A DNA stretch of 64,000 nt from contig NC_012877.2 in the NCBI RefSeq assembly GCF_000003195.3, forward strand, positions 29,754,444 to 29,818,443, read 5' to 3'. This document shows, piece after piece, positions 61,131-64,000 of the stretch (the stretch's first letter is position 1; each line of letters starts with the position of its first letter). The notes under the pieces were generated by a model that searched no databases, was not told where the DNA came from, and saw only the letters and a program-made list of their open reading frames with translations. Origin of the DNA: Sorghum bicolor (taxonomy: Eukaryota > Streptophyta > Magnoliopsida > Poales > Poaceae). Position numbers and translations under genes: made by a program.

Positions 61131-61575
61131 TGAAAGAGCATCTAGGCCCTTAGTGATTTCGATGATTAATGACATTGTTGATTACTATGACTAACGTGTG
61201 TTTTTGCAGAGGCAAAGTCATAGGTAAGGTCATGGTAAATAGGTACTTGATGGACAGGGACGTACATGCCTACTTAATAGTGGAAATCGTTTCGGTTTTC
61301 AAAGGATGGATGGATATCGTCGAGACTAGACTAGGTCTAAGTGCCATATGGTGAAGAAGGGCACTTAGAGTAGTTTAGGACTTTGTTTTCCTTTGACCAT
61401 ACTAATAAGAGGGGCTTTGATTTAGTAGCTTGACTTAGGCAAGGCTTTAGGTTTAGGTGTGGTGCACACTTGGTAAACCTAGCACTAGACAGCTCAGAGA
61501 TAGTCCTTAGATCGAGAGGAACCAACTTCGTTTTGGAGCGATCGCGTTTCGACGAAGTTTGGGTGCCCAAAGGGG

Positions 61576-61932
61576 CACCGGACGCTGCACCGGACGCTCT
61601 GTGAGTGCGTCCGGTGAGGTCCTTAGCCGTTGGAACAGTGCCGTGCTTAGGGTTTGGCACCGGACGCTGGCACCGGACTCACCGGGCAGCGTCCGGTCCC
61701 ATACCCAGGGAGGTTGCAAACCTGCCCTGAGCACCGGACGCTAGCACCGGACGCACCGGGTAGCGTCCGGTCCCATGCGCAGGGAGCATGTAAATCTTCC
61801 CCGAGCACCGGACGGTGCACCGGACGCTAGAAGTTAGCGTCCGATGACCTGTCAGAGCAAGTACAGTTAGCCATTATGGAGCACCGGACGCTCGGTACAG
61901 TGCGTCCGGTGCAACATAATGTGCGTCCGGTG
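61576..61932. repeat. CACCGGACGC / GCGTCCGGTG cluster in the U3
   Basis: I count seven exact CACCGGACGC and three exact GCGTCCGGTG, plus AGCGTCCGGTCCC variants, in 357 bp. The cluster ends 52 bp upstream of the TATA box. The same arrangement occurs in the outer copia element, whose LTR is otherwise different. Confidence 0.92.
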
Positions 61933-61983
61933 ACCCCGTTTTCAGTGGAAAATGGTTGGCCAACCTTTGGACTTCGTGGGTAG

Positions 61984-61991
61984 TATTTATA
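61984..61991 (+). promoter_or_regulatory. TATA box of the copia-type 5' LTR
   Basis: TATTTATA in GTAGTATTTATACTCC, conserved in the solo LTR (50513-50520, minus strand). Confidence 0.7.
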
Positions 61992-62678
61992 CTCCTCCAC
62001 CTCGTCCAAGAGAGGTCTCTTGCCCATTTGAACATCAGAGAAACTTGTTGTTGAGCAAGAGAGTAGCAAGAGCCTAGAGAGGATTGAGATTTGAGTGATT
62101 TCTTGAGAGAATCCTTCTCTAGTGAGTTCCAAGAGTCAAGTGTGCATCCACCACTCTCTAGAGCCTTGTTTGGGTCAAGTGAGAGTTCTTTGCTTGTTAC
62201 TCTTGGTGATCGCCATCACCTAGACGGTTCGGTGGTGATTGGAGGCACGAAGACCGCCCGGAGTTCTTGTGGGTGGCTCGTGTCAAGCTTGTGAGCGGTT
62301 TTGGTCGATTCACCGCGACGGAGTGTCGAAGAATCAGCCCGTAGAGAGCACTTGGTCCTTGCGCGGACCAAGGGGGAGCAAGACCCTTGCGCGGGTGCTC
62401 CAACGAGGACTAGTGGAGAGTGGCGACTCTCCGATACCTCGGCAAAACATCGCCGAGCACTTTCTTCCACTACTCCTTTACATTCTAGCATTACTTTGTG
62501 CTTTTACATTCTTAGAATTGCCATGCTAGAATAGGATTGGAACTAGGTTGCAAAACTTTTATCCGGTAGCTCTCTAGGTCACACTAGGCACAAGGGGTTG
62601 AATTAGAGCTTATAGGTTGCTTAAATTTTTAGAGAAGCCCAATTCACCCCCCCTCTTGGGCATCTTGATCCTTTCAAT

Positions 62679-62691
62679 TGGTATCAGAGCC
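62679..62691 (+). other. Primer binding site, initiator-Met type
   Basis: TGGTATCAGAGCC, two bases after the LTR, the canonical plant copia site. Confidence 0.93.
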
Positions 62692-62729
62692 TAGTGCTCA
62701 TTATTTAGGCTTCACCACCTAGAGAAAAG

Positions 62730-64000
62730 ATGTCTAACGGGGATGGACCGCCACCCATGTTCGATGGGGATGACTTCTCGTATTGGAAAATACGGATGGA
62801 GTCATACCTTGAGGCATGCGATGTAAAGTGCCTAAAAGCCGCGACAGAAGGGTTTACCCCTCCGGCAAAAGACACCGCTCTTACTCCACAAGAGCAAGAA
62901 AACGAAAAGTGGAATGCGAAGGCCAAAAACCACATCTTTAGAGGCCTTTGCAAAGAGGTGTTCAACCGCGTTAGGAGCCACAAAACCGCCAATGCTCTTT
63001 GGAAGGAACTTTGTGCGCTCCATGAGGGATCAAAGAGTGAACGCGAGGAACGCTATCACTTAGTGATGAACAAGCTTAATACCTTTGAGATGCTTCCAAA
63101 AGAAAATGCTAATGAAATGTATTCTCGCTTGAATGTCATTGTAGAGGAGCTAAATGGACTTGGGCTCAATCAAATGAGTGCGGTGGATGTAGCAAGGAAG
63201 ATACTATGTGTGCTTCCCATTGAGAAATATGGGCACATAGTAACGGTGCTTCATCAAGGAGATCTCTCCACCGCTACACCAACCGCCATATTGGGGAAGA
63301 TCAATGCTCATGAGATGTACATGCACATGAACCCCCAAGATAGCTCCTCATCGGCCAAGAAGGAGAAGAAGGACTTGGCTCTCAAGGCTTCTCATAAGGG
63401 CAAGGCCAAGAAGATTGAAGTTGAGTCATCAACTTCAAGTGATGATGATGCATCTATTGCCCTCATGGTGAGAAGAACTACAAAGATGTTGAAGAAGCTC
63501 AACAAGAATGGAGTCAACTTTGACTCCAAGAAGAAGAAGTTCTTCACAAGTAGCAAGAGAAAGCCCATCTCCGAGATGGATTGCTACAATTATGGTGAGC
63601 TTGGCCATCTTGCTCACCAATGTCCAAAGCCCAAGAAGGACAAATACAAGAAGAAGAATAAAGAGCGAGATGACTCAAGTGATGATGACAAGAATGAGAA
63701 GAAGCAATACAAGAAGAAAGGTGGCAAGAAGAAGGAGCACTACAAGAAGAAGAATGGCAAGGCTTACATTGTTGGTGATTGGCTCACCGACATTGAAAGC
63801 TCAAGTGGTGACTCCTCCAGCAATGAAAGTGATGATGAGAAGGTTGCTGCCATTGCCATCGATGGTCCATCACCATCATCTTCACCACCATCTACATCCT
63901 CTACACACCTATGCCTTATGGCCAAGGGTGACCGGAAGGTACAAAGTGAGGATGAGAGTAGTGAAAGTGATAGTGAATATGAATCACCTTCTTATGATGA
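62730..64000 (+). CDS. gag: Copia-type gag, runs off the window
   Basis: ATG at 62730 (MSNGDGPPPMFDGDDFSYW), 54 bases after the LTR. The frame is open for 423 codons to the window end. The UBN2/DUF4219-type capsid domain covers about residues 8-210 (WKIRMESYLEACDVKCLKAA, ENANEMYSRLNVIVEELNGL, ARKILCVLPIEKYGHIV). A Lys/Ser-rich linker follows, then a zinc knuckle CYNYGELGHLAHQC (63582-63623) whose second Cys is Tyr (TAT at 63591-63593). After it come Lys-rich and Ser/Asp-rich stretches. Gag packages the element RNA; loss of one knuckle ligand should weaken zinc and RNA binding in this copy. No stop or frameshift is seen. Confidence 0.92.
   Translation, partial: MSNGDGPPPMFDGDDFSYWKIRMESYLEACDVKCLKAATEGFTPPAKDTALTPQEQENEKWNAKAKNHIFRGLCKEVFNRVRSHKTANALWKELCALHEGSKSEREERYHLVMNKLNTFEMLPKENANEMYSRLNVIVEELNGLGLNQMSAVDVARKILCVLPIEKYGHIVTVLHQGDLSTATPTAILGKINAHEMYMHMNPQDSSSSAKKEKKDLALKASHKGKAKKIEVESSTSSDDDASIALMVRRTTKMLKKLNKNGVNFDSKKKKFFTSSKRKPISEMDCYNYGELGHLAHQCPKPKKDKYKKKNKERDDSSDDDKNEKKQYKKKGGKKKEHYKKKNGKAYIVGDWLTDIESSSGDSSSNESDDEKVAAIAIDGPSPSSSPPSTSSTHLCLMAKGDRKVQSEDESSESDSEYESPSYD

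Larger units (their letters stand above)
61131..62676 (+). mobile_element. 5' LTR of the copia-type element
   Basis: 1546 bp, TGAAAGAGCATCTAGG to CTTGATCCTTTCA. U3 holds a CACCGGACGC cluster (61576-61932) and a TATA box (61984-61991). It is the same family as the solo LTR at 49831-51360. Confidence 0.94.
61131..64000 (+). mobile_element. 5' part of a Ty1/copia-type element, cut by window end
   Basis: LTR, primer site and gag in order on the + strand. The left flank is satellite; the 5 bases before the LTR are TGTCT, which should recur after the 3' LTR. Pol is beyond the window. Confidence 0.92.

Overview
The window is plant nuclear DNA made almost entirely of repeats. I see no host gene, tRNA, rRNA or CRISPR array. 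A tandem satellite with monomers of about 140 bp fills about 25 kb in four blocks (1806-7895, 20014-28541, 48750-49830, 51361-61130). LTR retrotransposons interrupt it. Monomer length and sequence resemble, from memory, the 137-140 bp centromeric satellite of Andropogoneae grasses (sorghum, sugarcane, Miscanthus). A (peri)centromeric region of such a grass is therefore my best reading, but no search was run. A run of exactly 100 Ns (35052-35151) marks a scaffold gap.

Layout. 1-1805: 3' end of a Ty3/gypsy element (integrase C-terminus and 3' LTR). 1806-7895: satellite, with an eight-monomer higher-order repeat of about 1.12 kb. 7896-20013: a full-length but decayed Tat-type Ty3/gypsy element with 5-bp target duplication CGATG; it has gag, protease, RT, RNase H and integrase on + and a multi-exon antisense gene on -. 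20014-28541: satellite. 28542-48749: a Ty1/copia-type element on -, target duplication AGCAC, with a gag-like region but no pol. Its left LTR is split by a second, younger Ty1/copia element (29504-39081, target duplication GCAAC). Its gag is broken by a MITE-like insertion (45496-45942). 48750-61130: satellite containing a 2664-bp tandem duplication, one copy of which carries a solo LTR (49831-51360, target duplication GCGCC). 61131-64000: 5' LTR, primer binding site and gag of a + strand copia-type element that runs off the window; its LTR is the same family as the solo LTR, which lies in the opposite orientation.

History. The Tat element is oldest by LTR divergence (about 6% by eye). The inner copia element is young (about 1.4%). 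The 2664-bp duplication (about 1.7%) predates the solo LTR insertion. Each element has a clean empty site in the satellite or host element, so the nesting order is well supported.

Most interesting: (1) the antisense gene of the Tat element, with several consensus-like introns and its own TATA-like box; (2) the stop-codon spectrum of Tat gag-pol, 10 of 13 being TAG, which suggests C-to-T decay of methylated CAG; (3) a pol-less copia-type element with a four-knuckle Gag; (4) clusters of CACCGGACGC and its reverse complement just upstream of the TATA box in two LTR families; (5) satellite rearrangements readable at breakpoint level.
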